Assembly (NCBI GenBank): GCA_965216195.1
Contig: OZ244151.1
Span: forward strand, 558,001-622,000
Direction: 5' to 3'
From: Aridibacter sp965216195
GTDB lineage: Bacteria; Acidobacteriota; Blastocatellia; Pyrinomonadales; Pyrinomonadaceae
Length of the DNA: 64,000 bases
In this document: one piece after another, positions 48,717-56,930 of the stretch
Layout: each line of letters opens with the position of its first letter
How positions within the stretch are numbered: position 1 is the stretch's first letter
Notes under the pieces: model-generated
Seen by the model: the letters and a program-made list of their open reading frames with translations, nothing else
Databases searched by the model: none
What the model was told of the DNA's origin: nothing
Made by a program: the position numbers and the translations under genes

Positions 48717-50948
48717 ATGACCGCAAAGAAAATTAAGGGACCCAAATCCTGGCAAAAGGTTCAGGATAGATTTGCAGACGATACATCGCTGGCCGTAGTT
48801 TTGGCTGATGGCGAGGGTCTTTCTAATGTTGCGGAATCAAACAACAATTCGATATGTAGGGTCTTGACGCGCTCGGATGAATTTAGGGGCGATTGTCAGA
48901 GATTTTGCGGAAGCGTTTTTCAGAATGTGACCGAAACTGGAAAGGCGGTTAAGTACAAATGTCATGCGGGTTTAGAGTGCGTGGCTGTGCCGCTTTTGCG
49001 CAAGAATAAACATAACTTTGTGGCAATCGTCGGTAGGGCGTTTACAAAAGCGAGCGATTATCGGGAAGCTACCGAACGCGCGGTTTCAGGGGATTGGTCG
49101 AGATTTCCCTCGACTAAATTTTTCGAAAATATTTTGATGTCAAGCTCTTCAGCGAACATAGAGAGATTGGGTGAAAGACTTGATTCGCTAAGCGAAGATG
49201 ATGCCTACCTGCTGACCGAATACGACAAAAAGGAAACTTCACTTAGTCAGGATGAAAAGGAAACAGAGGAGGTCGAAGCGGCTGACGATCTTGCTATCGA
49301 AGAAGATCGCGCAGAACCTGATCATCGGGAGCCGGAAAAAGGGGTAAAGAATATACAGGATATTAGCGTAAAATCGGTCGTACCGGAAAAAGGATCGGAA
49401 CTCAATCAAGGTTCGGAGATTCGGGTGGCGGAAATCGAAACACAGGAGCCTTCGAAAGTGATATCTGATAAGGGCGAGTTTAACGCCTGGCATCGATTTA
49501 TCCGGTCAATCCACGAGATGGAATATGATGATGCTTGCCGATCTGTCCTCGCGTTTATGATGTCGCAGTACGGGATTTCGTCGGTGGCATGGCTTGAGAA
49601 TATTGACAATTATCTTCGCAAGGTTCATGCCGTAGGGGATTTAGAAAAGCAGAAAATTCGGATCAGCCTGGCGAGTGATGACCAGCGGTTGCTAAACGTT
49701 TTCCGAAAACGCACTTCAATAAAACTCAAAGCAAAAAATGGTTCGGACGGAAAATCCAATCAGACGATTCGTTTATTTCCGGTTTCCGTCAGGAAGGGAA
49801 TCCGAAGCGCACTGGCTTTGGGCGAGGGCCTAAAAAGCAAAAAGGCTCGTCGGCAGGTCGCGAGATTTTGTCAGGTTTTGTCGTGGGAACTCGAGATTCT
49901 GCGTCTCCGGAGTCAGATTTCTCGACAGTCAAAGCTGGATGAGGCGTATGAGAAATTTAATGAAAGTCTTGCTCAGGTAGATTCAAATGCCTTTTGGAAA
50001 AACGCCTTAAAAACCGTTGCGGATCTTGTGAAGGCCGGACGGGGTTCGTTGCTCGTTTACGATGAGAAGGAAGAGGAACTTGCTGTGCGGGCAGCAATCG
50101 GCAAAAGAGCGGCAATTTTTGACACTTCAGATCAAAAAATCGGTGAGCGAATTGCGAAAAAAGTTTGGCGAAATGGAAAACCGTTGGTAGTGGCAGATAT
50201 TAAGAAAATAGGACTTCCGGCTGCTCCGCCCGAGTGGGAGTATGATAGCGGTTCGTTTATCAGCTATCCGCTATCGATCGGGGACAGACGAGTTGGAGTC
50301 TTAAACGTTACGGACAAAACAGACGGGGGTATTTTTAATATTTCGGATCTCGATTTATTAAAAGCGATTGTGCCGCAACTTTCCGTGGCGATTGATAGGG
50401 CATCGCTAAAAAGCAAAGCAGGAAAATTCGAACAGCTTTCCGTAACAGATCCTTTGACCGGCCTCTTGAATCGAAGGTATCTCGAAGAGCGTCTTACTGA
50501 GGAAATCAAACGCTCAGACCGCCATGGTTACCCGATGAGCTTTTTGATGATCGATGTGGATAATTTCAAAACCTACAACGACGCGTTTACCCATCCGGAA
50601 GGCGATAAGGCTCTTCAACTCGTCGGTCAGTGTTTGCGCGAATCGCTTCGTGAAGCGGATGTGGCTGCCCGCTATGGCGGTGAGGAGTTTTCGATTCTTC
50701 TTCCCCAGACAAACCTTGAAGAGGCTCGCATCATTGCCGAACGTATTCGCCGAAAGATCGCAACGACTACTTTTCCAAATAGGCAAGTCACTGTCAGCAT
50801 TGGGATCACTGGTGCATCGTCAGGCAGGGATACGGCGGAAGGAATAATTAGCGCGGCAGACAAAGCACTTTTTGCAGCGAAGCGTAAGGGCAAAAACAAC
50901 GTTCAGATCTATGAATATGTGAGGAAGAATCTAAACGTTGGTAATTAG
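48717..50948 (+). CDS. PocR-GAF-GGDEF diguanylate cyclase-like protein
   Basis: About 743 residues, in order: a PocR-type ligand sensor (about 25-165; Cys in GDCQRFCG and YKCHAGLECVAVPLL), a long acidic linker (about 170-235), a poorly conserved segment, a GAF domain (about 400-560) and GGDEF (about 575-735). The GGDEF active site reads YGGEEF, competent in type, with an inhibitory-site RxxD (READ) five residues before it, so cyclic di-GMP synthesis with product inhibition is likely. Start: ATG 48717 chosen; a TTG at 48690 is possible. 26 bases to the next gene, evidently one operon. Confidence 0.85.
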   Translation: MTAKKIKGPKSWQKVQDRFADDTSLAVVLADGEGLSNVAESNNNSICRVLTRSDEFRGDCQRFCGSVFQNVTETGKAVKYKCHAGLECVAVPLLRKNKHNFVAIVGRAFTKASDYREATERAVSGDWSRFPSTKFFENILMSSSSANIERLGERLDSLSEDDAYLLTEYDKKETSLSQDEKETEEVEAADDLAIEEDRAEPDHREPEKGVKNIQDISVKSVVPEKGSELNQGSEIRVAEIETQEPSKVISDKGEFNAWHRFIRSIHEMEYDDACRSVLAFMMSQYGISSVAWLENIDNYLRKVHAVGDLEKQKIRISLASDDQRLLNVFRKRTSIKLKAKNGSDGKSNQTIRLFPVSVRKGIRSALALGEGLKSKKARRQVARFCQVLSWELEILRLRSQISRQSKLDEAYEKFNESLAQVDSNAFWKNALKTVADLVKAGRGSLLVYDEKEEELAVRAAIGKRAAIFDTSDQKIGERIAKKVWRNGKPLVVADIKKIGLPAAPPEWEYDSGSFISYPLSIGDRRVGVLNVTDKTDGGIFNISDLDLLKAIVPQLSVAIDRASLKSKAGKFEQLSVTDPLTGLLNRRYLEERLTEEIKRSDRHGYPMSFLMIDVDNFKTYNDAFTHPEGDKALQLVGQCLRESLREADVAARYGGEEFSILLPQTNLEEARIIAERIRRKIATTTFPNRQVTVSIGITGASSGRDTAEGIISAADKALFAAKRKGKNNVQIYEYVRKNLNVGN

Positions 50949-50974
50949 AGTGATGTAAACATCCAAGGTGTTTT

Positions 50975-53200
50975 ATGGGTAGTTTGGAAAAAACAGCGAT
51001 ATTATCCCCGGTGGATCGGGAGCGATATGTAGGGAAGTCTGAAGAGCTTGATCAGCTTCTGCGCCATGCTAAGGGACATTCCGAATCTCGCGGGCTTGCC
51101 GTTTTGGCAAAACCAGGCTCGGGGCTTTCCGAGCTCTTGATGCAGACCTACGACCAGTTGTTTTACGAACAGGGCGACGTAATTCCTTTCTATTTCAGAT
51201 TCAAAAAGAGCGATAAAACAATCGAACAGTTTGCGGTCAGGTTTCTGCAATCGTTTTTGCAGCAGGTAATCGCGTTTAGGCGAAACGACCCTTCAGTGCT
51301 TGCTGCCGCGCCCGATATTTGTGAACTTTCCGAGCTGGCAGTTCCGTCCGATGGCGATTGGATTGAGAAACTCATTGAAACCTGCGAAGCAAGCAGCCGG
51401 CTAAACGATCAGGCATCGTTTGTGCGTCAGGCTTTGAGCGCTCCTTTAAGAGCGGCTCAAAACGGAGCTCAAGCTTTTGTTTTAATTGACGATCTGCAAA
51501 ATGCTTCGTTTTTCGCGAAAGAGCAAAACCTGGTCGAGGAATTAAAGGAGACGTTTTCGCGTTCTTCCAAACCGTACGTCTTGGGAGGCAAGAGGCGGTT
51601 TGTTTTTGATGCGGCGCAGACAGGTGAAAAAACTTTAGATGACATTTACACGCTCGAATTGGGAGATTTGGAATTTACGGACAGTGGTTTATTTGCGGAA
51701 AATCTTTCATCGATTTACAAGCTAAATATCACCGATCAAACTCGCGATCTTATCGCGCAGCAATTTGATGGAAACCCTACTTTTATCAAGTTTCTTTTTC
51801 AAACCGCAAACGACTTGAAAATTGATTTGGACACATTTGGGCGGGTCGAGGAAACTTACGTTGAAGCGCTTTTTGGAGGGAAAATCAAGGGCTACTATGA
51901 CTCAGTCTTTGACGAAATTGTGCGTGATGCGAGTTGCCAAAAGCGTTTGATTGCTTTGCTTTACGAAGCGTTTAGCCTCAGGCGGGAAAAAACTCCGGCT
52001 GAGGCGTGGCGAAGCCATCTAGGTTTACAAGCCAACGATTTTTATCAGGTTATCGAGCAACTCCATGCAAACGAAATTATCCGATTTTCCTCAAATCGGA
52101 TCGAGGCGATGACCGAAAATGAAATTCTCAAGGATTATGTAGATTCCCGTTACTATCTCGAGATTCGCGAAGCATCGCGTTCCCTAGTGATTGCTGAAAC
52201 ACTTGCCGAGCTGCTTAAGCGCGCTCCAGTAAAAATGGCCATCTTTTACCGGCAGAGGTCTGCGATCGGGCTGCGTGAGTTGATGTCCGTTTTTGATTGT
52301 CAGGAAGTGCCGCGGAGCTTGATCGACTATGAAAGCTATCGTGATAGCCACAAGGGAAATGACCCTGAAAAGATTTCGGAGCAGATCGCGAGTGAAAAAT
52401 CTGCGATTTCATTACCCCAGATAATCTACACGGCGCATACCGTTTCTCTTTATTCTCCGATCGAAAAACTGACGGAGGTAGAGCGGTCCGCAGTCGCTCT
52501 CGGTTTTGAGGGGGCGGATTATAAAGACGAAAAGGAAATTGTTTGGATTGCGGCTGAGATTGATTCCAAACTTGAAGCGAATGAAGAACTTACATCATTT
52601 TGGCTTGACCGTTTGGAAATGGTTGCGCTGATGTGTGATTTTTCGCGATTCCGCTTGTGGTTGGTTTCACCCGAAGGATTTTCGCAAGGTGCGCTTGAAA
52701 TTCTGAAGAGTCGAAATGCGATGGGATCAAGTCGTGCCCAGATAAAGCTCTTAGCGAAATATCTCGATGCCGAAGACCTGGTTGAAGAAAAACTCGATTC
52801 AAATGAGTACGAAATGGTCTTACCGATGGGAGATGATACTGAGCTAATAGCCGCTTATGCCGTTGAGGAGATCGCGCGCCGACACTCATTTGATACGAAG
52901 GCAATTAATCAAATGAAAACCGCCCTTGTTGAAGCTTGTATCAATGCATCCGAGCATTCGCATAGTCCTGACCGCAAGATTTACCAAAAATTTAAAATTG
53001 AGGATGATAGAATTGTCATCACAATTTCAAATCGAGGTTTGCGTTTTAAAGGTAAGGAAACAAATGACATAGAGCCTGACGAAGGACGCCGCGGATGGGG
53101 CTTGAAACTCATGAAAACTCTTATGGACGACGTGAAATTCGAGCAGGTTGACGACGGAACCCGAATCTCGATGACAAAGAAACTCCAGCCGCAAGCTTAG
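50975..53200 (+). CDS. AAA/ORC-like NTPase with degenerate P-loop fused to RsbW-like HATPase domain
   Basis: A 741-residue protein. Residues about 18-250 resemble AAA/ORC-type ATPases (YVGKSEELDQLL, Walker B-like FVLIDDLQN), but the P-loop reads AKPGSGLS (45-52): the invariant Lys is Leu51 and the first Gly is Ala45. A helical middle region is followed by a C-terminal HATPase domain (about 635-735) with N-box EACINASEHSHS and G-box GRRGWGLKLMKTL, as in RsbW/SpoIIAB anti-sigma kinases. So ATP use by the N-terminal part is doubtful, while the C-terminal part looks active. AAGGTG precedes ATG 50975. Partner of the upstream GGDEF gene by context. Confidence 0.83.
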   Translation: MGSLEKTAILSPVDRERYVGKSEELDQLLRHAKGHSESRGLAVLAKPGSGLSELLMQTYDQLFYEQGDVIPFYFRFKKSDKTIEQFAVRFLQSFLQQVIAFRRNDPSVLAAAPDICELSELAVPSDGDWIEKLIETCEASSRLNDQASFVRQALSAPLRAAQNGAQAFVLIDDLQNASFFAKEQNLVEELKETFSRSSKPYVLGGKRRFVFDAAQTGEKTLDDIYTLELGDLEFTDSGLFAENLSSIYKLNITDQTRDLIAQQFDGNPTFIKFLFQTANDLKIDLDTFGRVEETYVEALFGGKIKGYYDSVFDEIVRDASCQKRLIALLYEAFSLRREKTPAEAWRSHLGLQANDFYQVIEQLHANEIIRFSSNRIEAMTENEILKDYVDSRYYLEIREASRSLVIAETLAELLKRAPVKMAIFYRQRSAIGLRELMSVFDCQEVPRSLIDYESYRDSHKGNDPEKISEQIASEKSAISLPQIIYTAHTVSLYSPIEKLTEVERSAVALGFEGADYKDEKEIVWIAAEIDSKLEANEELTSFWLDRLEMVALMCDFSRFRLWLVSPEGFSQGALEILKSRNAMGSSRAQIKLLAKYLDAEDLVEEKLDSNEYEMVLPMGDDTELIAAYAVEEIARRHSFDTKAINQMKTALVEACINASEHSHSPDRKIYQKFKIEDDRIVITISNRGLRFKGKETNDIEPDEGRRGWGLKLMKTLMDDVKFEQVDDGTRISMTKKLQPQA

Positions 53201-53259
53201 CCGCGTTTCAATCCGTCGCCTTTTCCTCAGAATCCAAACTAATTTACAATCGGTTATTA

Positions 53260-54066
53260 ATGACCGATCTTCCAGAAGAAATAGAATTGTATCGCGACAA
53301 GAAATGGCGACGAGCAGAGACGCTGAGGGTAACGAAGCCTAAGGAGGTTGAGGAGCTCGTTGAAGACCTTGGTTTCTGTTTTTCGCTTACTGATTCGCGC
53401 GTTTCGCTGCCTTCTGTTTATATTGCTGTCTGCGGCAGGCGTGATGTGCGGTCGCCGAAGAATGTGCAGAAAGATGAGGAAATGAGTCTTGCCTGGACTT
53501 TGAAAGATGATGTTCTCCGAAGAGGGAATGTTTATTACTCCAAACTTGTAAAAGGTAAGGCGATGTTTGTTGCAAAGCGCCTGATACCGTATTTCAATAC
53601 AATTCACGGCGTTGGCAACACCCTCGAAGACATGACTCTCACACTCGACGGACAAAAGATTTTGGCCACGTTGCGTAAGGAATGGGAGTCTTCGACTGGT
53701 GATCTGAAGGAAGAAACCGGAATTACAGATCGAAAACGTTTGACAAAAGGTCTGGATGAACTCCAAAAAGCAATGAAGGTTGTACCCTATGAGGTAATAT
53801 ACAAACCGAAGTTTACATATTTGTGGACGCTTGCAGAAGCTCGGTTCCCTGACGAACTCTCAAAACGCGTTAGCCGCGAAGCCGCAATCAAAGAGCTCGC
53901 AAAAGTATTTCTTAAGATGTCTGGAATGACATCTAAAGGCAGCCTTGCGAGGACAATCGGTGTGCCGGCCAAACAAGCAGCTTACGCAAATAACGAGTTG
54001 GTAGAGGAAGGATTTGCTGAGCAAGTCGAAAAAGGAGTTTACAAATTGAAGAATGTTGAAATTTGA
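53260..54066 (+). CDS. AlkZ-related winged-helix protein
   Basis: A 268-residue cytosolic protein rich in Lys and Glu. The pattern LGFCFSLTD, VSLPSVYIAVCG, LAWTLKDDVLRRGNVYYSKL and LIPYFNTIHGVG, followed by predicted winged helices, matches a group of AlkZ-related proteins, which resemble the AlkZ/YcaQ DNA glycosylase fold. The glycosylase catalytic motif QxQ/QxD is not evident, so a glycosylase activity should not be assumed. It stands alone between two gene units, 59 bases after the AAA-kinase gene. Confidence 0.6.
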   Translation: MTDLPEEIELYRDKKWRRAETLRVTKPKEVEELVEDLGFCFSLTDSRVSLPSVYIAVCGRRDVRSPKNVQKDEEMSLAWTLKDDVLRRGNVYYSKLVKGKAMFVAKRLIPYFNTIHGVGNTLEDMTLTLDGQKILATLRKEWESSTGDLKEETGITDRKRLTKGLDELQKAMKVVPYEVIYKPKFTYLWTLAEARFPDELSKRVSREAAIKELAKVFLKMSGMTSKGSLARTIGVPAKQAAYANNELVEEGFAEQVEKGVYKLKNVEI

Positions 54067-54158
54067 TTCAGGTTTTCACCTACACTCTTATTCCGAACCT
54101 ACACATCCCATGCGATTGTGTTTCTGCCCGATTTATTTGATAGAATTCAAAATCTTGT

Positions 54159-56564
54159 ATGATGTTCCGGTTTTTGTTCTACATTTCCATTTTGTTCTTA
54201 GCGTTGTTTCCCGAAACGCTAGCTCAGCCTGTTTCGAGTGTTAGCCCCGTCGGTACAAAAAACACTATTCCGCCCGAAAAGGCGAACCCCGTAGTAGTTC
54301 CAAAATTTGAGACGGCGCCGACCATCGATGGCAAGCTCGATGAAGAAGTTTGGAAGAAAGCCGCCCAGTTCAAAGATTTTGTCCAGACCGAACCCGGTGA
54401 CCGCATACCTCCTTCAAAAGAAACGATCGCATATATGGGGTACGACGAAAAGCACCTTTATATTGCGTTTATGTGTTTTGATGAGCCGGATAAGATTCGT
54501 GCCTCGGTTGCAAAAAGAGACCGCGTTGGCGGCGAGGACTACGTTGGAGTGTTTCTAGATACCTATAATGATCAGCGCCGAGCATACATTTTGCAATTTA
54601 ATCCATTCGGTATACAGGGCGATGGTATTAAAACGGCTGGAGATTTTCGCTCGGATTTTAGCGTCGATATCATCATGGAATCAAAGGGCGTGATCTTAAC
54701 AAACGGCTGGTCAGTTGAAGTTAAGATTCCGTTTAAATCTTTGCGATATGAGGCGGGTAAGGGGAAGTTTTGGGGTGTCGATTTTTGGCGAAGGATCGAT
54801 CGCCTAAATCGAGAGATCGTTGGGTGGCAGCCGATTGTTCGCGGTGTTCCCGAGTTGCAGCAGCTGGGAAGAATAACGGGGCTCGACGAGATAAAAACCG
54901 AACGAACCCTTGAGATCACCCCGAGCATAACCCTTTCTGAAACTGGAGAACGTGTCGAGTCTCCGGTGCCACCAGGGTTTTCCCGTTTTGTTAATCACCC
55001 TGTGGATACTGATATTGGCGTCAGCATAAAGTATCAAATCACCCCAAATGTAACGCTCGACGCAGCAATAAACCCTGATTTCGCGGAAGTTGAGGCGGAT
55101 GCGCCTGTCGTGCGTGCAAATCAGCGGTTTCCAATTTTCTTTCCCGAAAAACGTCCATTCTTTCTTGAGGGAATCGATATTTTTAGGTCGCGGCTTCAGG
55201 TTGTAAACACGAGGAACATTGCAAATCCGGACGTTGCGCTTAAGCTAACCGGGAAAATCGGGCGAAACACTTTTGGAGTTCTCGGCGCAGTAGACGATTT
55301 TCCGGAGTCAGATAGTTTTCCTGATGGTGTTAAAGCCTATGTAGGTGTTTTACGTCTGAAAAGAGATATTGGTGCAAACTCCAACATAGGGTTGTTTGCT
55401 ACCCAATATCATCGGGGAGCTGATCGACACAACAGCTTGGTAGGCTTTGATGGGTCGTTTCAGCGAAACCAGCAAAATGTTTTCGATTTTCAGGTTGTTG
55501 GCACGTATTCTCGCAGATATTTTTACAACCCGGACATCAACGACAGCGAATATCGATCGGGTAGTGGCGTTGCCTATCGAGCGATGTGGGATTATACGGG
55601 GCGAAACCGAGGATGGTCGTTTGAGGTTTCCGGTCGTTCTAAGGACTACCGCGCGGATGTAGGATTCACTCGTCGAACGAATACTCACGGAGCCAGCTAC
55701 CGCTTCAGGATTCAGACGGAACCAAAACCGGAAAACACTTTAATTGGTATTTTAACGCGTGGCAGCACGGGTTTTAGCGTTGATGAAAGCGGCCGGCTCC
55801 AAAATGCTCGCGCTAATGCACGCACAGTTTTTAACTTTCAAAACCAGCTCGAATTCAATATAAGCGCAGGTGTTACAAAAAGCTATCTCTATGAAGACGA
55901 GTTTGGAGCGAGGCGAAATACGAATCAGGCAGGCGCATTTTTTGGTGAGCCAAGTCGCTCAGCGTTCAGATATTCGGGCGAAGTTGGAGTAGAAAAACGT
56001 TTTAATAAAAGGTTTAGATTTGACGCGGAAATCGGGTTTACGGCGAACGCGTTTGATCTCGATTTTGGCGCGAGCGAGCGCTATCCAAGGGTTAGCCCGG
56101 CGTATCTTCAATATTTGATCGACGTTGAGACCAACCCGAATCTTGACGAGCCAGCCCTTGATCCCGGGAAAGGGTTTTTGCTTCGTTATGATCTGGGAAT
56201 AAACCTACAGCCGACTGATCCATTTAATTTGCGGCTTGGTTATGAACGAGAAAAACTCACACGCGACGATACAAACCTGATTTCTTTCGATTCCAACATT
56301 TACTCTCTCCGCGCTACTTATCAATTTACGCGTTTTATCTTTGCGAGAACCCGAATTGACTACGAAACCGTTGAGGGAAGCGTAAACAGCCAACATCTTT
56401 TCGGTTGGAATCCGAGTCCCGGCACGGCGTTCTACGTAGGCTACAATGACAATTCTTTTTACCGGGGATTTAATTATTTTAACAATCAGTTTGACCGAGG
56501 CTTCCGTCAGGAGGGAAGGAGTTTCTTTATACGAATGTCGTATCTGTTTAGAAAGAGTTTTTAG
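54159..56564 (+). CDS. CBM9-like/DUF5916 outer-membrane protein
   Basis: An 801-residue protein with a signal peptide (FLFYISILFLALFPETLAQ). The N-terminal domain (about 45-230; TIDGKLDEEVWKKAAQFKDF, YMGYDEKHLYIAFMCFD) is of the carbohydrate-binding family 9 type, and the rest (FPIFFPEKRPFFLEGIDIF onward) is the DUF5916 beta-barrel, ending in an aromatic residue (SYLFRKSF) as outer-membrane barrels do. Substrate unknown; probably takes part in binding or uptake at the surface. Two adjacent ATGs (54159, 54162) are possible starts. Confidence 0.85.
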   Translation: MMFRFLFYISILFLALFPETLAQPVSSVSPVGTKNTIPPEKANPVVVPKFETAPTIDGKLDEEVWKKAAQFKDFVQTEPGDRIPPSKETIAYMGYDEKHLYIAFMCFDEPDKIRASVAKRDRVGGEDYVGVFLDTYNDQRRAYILQFNPFGIQGDGIKTAGDFRSDFSVDIIMESKGVILTNGWSVEVKIPFKSLRYEAGKGKFWGVDFWRRIDRLNREIVGWQPIVRGVPELQQLGRITGLDEIKTERTLEITPSITLSETGERVESPVPPGFSRFVNHPVDTDIGVSIKYQITPNVTLDAAINPDFAEVEADAPVVRANQRFPIFFPEKRPFFLEGIDIFRSRLQVVNTRNIANPDVALKLTGKIGRNTFGVLGAVDDFPESDSFPDGVKAYVGVLRLKRDIGANSNIGLFATQYHRGADRHNSLVGFDGSFQRNQQNVFDFQVVGTYSRRYFYNPDINDSEYRSGSGVAYRAMWDYTGRNRGWSFEVSGRSKDYRADVGFTRRTNTHGASYRFRIQTEPKPENTLIGILTRGSTGFSVDESGRLQNARANARTVFNFQNQLEFNISAGVTKSYLYEDEFGARRNTNQAGAFFGEPSRSAFRYSGEVGVEKRFNKRFRFDAEIGFTANAFDLDFGASERYPRVSPAYLQYLIDVETNPNLDEPALDPGKGFLLRYDLGINLQPTDPFNLRLGYEREKLTRDDTNLISFDSNIYSLRATYQFTRFIFARTRIDYETVEGSVNSQHLFGWNPSPGTAFYVGYNDNSFYRGFNYFNNQFDRGFRQEGRSFFIRMSYLFRKSF

Positions 56565-56635
56565 AAAAAAGCTGCAAGTTGTTATCCAATTATCGTTCAT
56601 ACTTTAGAAGCTGACGCTTCGAGGAGGACGAAACA

Positions 56636-56842
56636 ATGGAAAACAAAGGTTTGAAATCAGCACACATGGGAAGTGTTAACTCGATATTTGTTAGTTTGGA
56701 AGCTGGTGTTGTAATTGGTCTTGAAGAAGACTCAATCAGGGTTTGGGATACAGTCGAGGGAATTGAACTCCATGTTTACAATAAAAATGACGCCGATGAT
56801 TCCTTTGTTCCAGGTTTGAGTTCGATCTACCGCAGCGTTTGA
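56636..56842 (+). CDS. Small hypothetical protein (68 aa)
   Basis: A 68-residue protein without recognised family: MENKGLKSAHMGSVNSIFVS, then a hydrophobic middle (EAGVVIGLEEDSIRVWDTVE) and an acidic tail. It has a strong GAGGAGG eight bases before ATG, a small GAAGC-TGAC-GCTTC hairpin directly upstream of that site, and a terminator about 60 bases after its stop, so it is a self-contained gene even though short. It is likely cytosolic. Confidence 0.6.
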   Translation: MENKGLKSAHMGSVNSIFVSLEAGVVIGLEEDSIRVWDTVEGIELHVYNKNDADDSFVPGLSSIYRSV

Positions 56843-56904
56843 TCCAGATTTTCACAAAAAAGGCAGCCGAGAAATTATTGGCTACCCTCCTTCAAGCATT
56901 TCCT

Positions 56905-56930
56905 AGCCGCTATTTTGCGGCTTTTTCTTT
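56905..56930 (+). terminator. Rho-independent terminator after the 68-aa gene
   Basis: AGCCGC-TATTTT-GCGGCT followed by TTTTTCTTT, reading on the plus strand. It overlaps the end of the convergent M16 peptidase gene, whose stop codon lies at the stem-loop junction. Confidence 0.85.

Noticed and set aside
54130..54170. A TTGATA/TATGAT pair that might be a promoter of the DUF5916 gene
   Set aside because: Spacing of 15 is too short and the -10 box would contain the start codon, so a leaderless or misplaced promoter would be needed.
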